64,000 nt of DNA from Deltaproteobacteria bacterium (GTDB taxonomy: Bacteria > Desulfobacterota > Dissulfuribacteria > Dissulfuribacterales > DYLC01). How positions within the stretch are numbered: the first letter of the stretch is position 1; the number at the start of each line of letters is the position of its first letter. Made by a program: the position numbers and the translations under genes. The stretch spans positions 18,421-82,420 of the forward strand of contig JAQVIJ010000006.1 in assembly GCA_028695735.1 (NCBI GenBank), in the 5' to 3' direction. Of the stretch, positions 63,387 to 64,000 are shown one piece after another. A model generated the notes under the pieces. It worked only from the letters and a program-made list of their open reading frames with translations. It made no database searches and was not told the DNA's origin.

Positions 63387-64000
63387 CTCCCAATGTTTTT
63401 TTGTTTTTTATTTCGTTTATGCCACAATGGTGACAGCTTATCATTACATCCTGGCCCTCCCCATGTCTTTTTTGTTTTTTTATCTCGTTTATCGATGGGA
63501 TGTGCCACATCTTGTGCTCATTCTGCTCCCAATGTTTTTTTGTTTTTTATTTCGTTTATGCCACAATGGTGACAGCTTATCATTACATCCTGGCCTTCCC
63601 AATGTCTTTTTTGTTTTTTATCTCGTTTATCGATGGGATGTGCCACATCTTGTGCTCATTCTGCTCCCCATGTTTTTTTGTTTTTTATTTCGTTCATGCC
63701 ACAATGGTGACAGCTTATCATTACATCCTGGCCCTCCCAATGTCTTTTTTGTTTTTTTATCTCGTTTATCGATGGGATGTGCCACATCTTGTGCTCATTC
63801 TGCTCCCCATGTTTTTTTGTTTTTTATTTCGTTTATGCCATAATGGTGACAGCTTATCAGTACATCCTGGCCTTCCCCATGTCTTTTTTGTTTTTTTATC
63901 TCGTTTATCGATGGGATGTGCCACATCTTGTGCTCATTCTGCTCCCCATGTTTTTTTGTTTTTTATTTCGTTTATGCCACAATGGTGACAGCTTATCATT
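63387..64000. repeat. Satellite array, about 139-bp period, running off the window
   Basis: The marker GCCACAATGG-like sequence recurs at 63421, 63560, 63698, 63837 and 63976 (periods 139, 138, 139, 139). Each unit carries two versions of a half-unit, ATGTTTTTTTGTTTTTTATT and ATGTCTTTTTTGTTTTTTTA, each followed by a TCGTTTAT sequence, and two different unique spacers. The period is not a multiple of three, and open frames through it shift, so it is non-coding. At least 4.4 units are present. Confidence 0.9.

Noticed and set aside
63429..63444. TGACAGCTTATCAT, identical to 14 bases at the start of plasmid pBR322, as a sign of vector contamination
   Set aside because: The match ends after 14 bases, recurs in each satellite unit, and a match of this length to a 4.4-kb plasmid is expected by chance in a window of this size.
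63427..63988. Proteins encoded by long open frames in the satellite and the 196-bp array
   Set aside because: The periods (139 and 196) are not multiples of three, so the same DNA is read in shifting frames. There are no ribosome sites and the residues are hydrophobic low-complexity sequence from T-runs.
63387..64000. CRISPR array
   Set aside because: The whole 139-bp unit is conserved, including the parts that would be spacers, and no cas genes are near.

Overview
The window looks like a chromosomal segment of a Gram-negative bacterium, most probably a Desulfobacterota (former Deltaproteobacteria) lineage with sulfur metabolism. This is inferred from outer-membrane porins, a TolC/MFP/RND pump and periplasmic disulfide enzymes, together with family types frequent in that group: a stand-alone AICAR transformylase, type I-beta DAHP synthases, a small protein often mislabelled 'pancreas/duodenum homeobox protein 1', and a CoA-disulfide/persulfide reductase fused to rhodanese. 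No rRNA, tRNA, phage, plasmid or CRISPR locus was recognised. Species assignment is not possible from the sequence alone.

Layout. 1-575: 3' end of a DAHP synthase. 678-2297: porin. 2425-4940: zinc/manganese-type ABC importer (znuA-C-B). 5167-7369: FmdB, UDP-sugar dehydrogenase, WrbA. 7383-9063: a secreted hypothetical on the minus strand, a conserved small hypothetical and a metallophosphoesterase. 9165-16562: mfd, a persulfide-reductase-like flavoprotein, a DsbC-like isomerase and AICAR transformylase. 16563-17541: about 1 kb of structured repeat DNA. 17542-20460: secreted protein, outer-membrane barrel, cold-shock protein. 20487-22835 (minus): rluB-like, a Gate-domain membrane protein and ftsB. 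23119-30225 (plus): DAHP synthase, metal-binding HMA protein, U32 peptidase, NtrC-type regulator, ABC-2 exporter, tsaE. 30291-33232 (minus): chemoreceptor and CheW. 33522-48739 (minus): a long, tightly packed run, probably one or a few operons: tolC-MFP-RND pump, VKOR-thioredoxin, panC, panD, M18 aminopeptidase, thyX, nadB, TVP38, pgpA, cinA, thpR. 49116-52026: a hypothetical, an RNA m5C methyltransferase, ferredoxin and Nudix. 52122-55523: bcp, mpl, tgt, yajC. 55590-61831: three tandem coiled-coil membrane paralogues, a CsgG-like lipoprotein and a 1076-residue secreted protein with six BACON-like repeats ending in a retropepsin-like aspartic protease domain. 61832-64000: dense non-coding repeat region running off the window.

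The most unusual content is the repeat DNA. Family J is a roughly 112-nt sequence that can fold into a long stem carrying two arms (a three-way junction). The loops and one arm are nearly invariant, while the outer stem and the second arm differ between subtypes with compensating base changes. Two J units in inverted orientation bracket a core with a short conserved reading frame, and this whole composite occurs twice, at 16598-17140 and, inverted and decayed, at 62945-63383. Family P is a MITE-like palindrome (core TATGTGAGCATTTTTCGCC), present as four solo copies plus four copies in an array, with several end fragments that lie at gene 3' ends and supply C-terminal codons. J and P fragments are combined into a tandem array of about 196 bp period at 62149-62944, followed by an unrelated satellite of about 139 bp period.

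The candidate undescribed protein system is the 55590-61831 group: coiled-coil inner-membrane anchors, a CsgG-like outer-membrane lipoprotein and a large secreted BACON/retropepsin protein with an unusually AT-rich repeat region. Joint function is inference from adjacency only.
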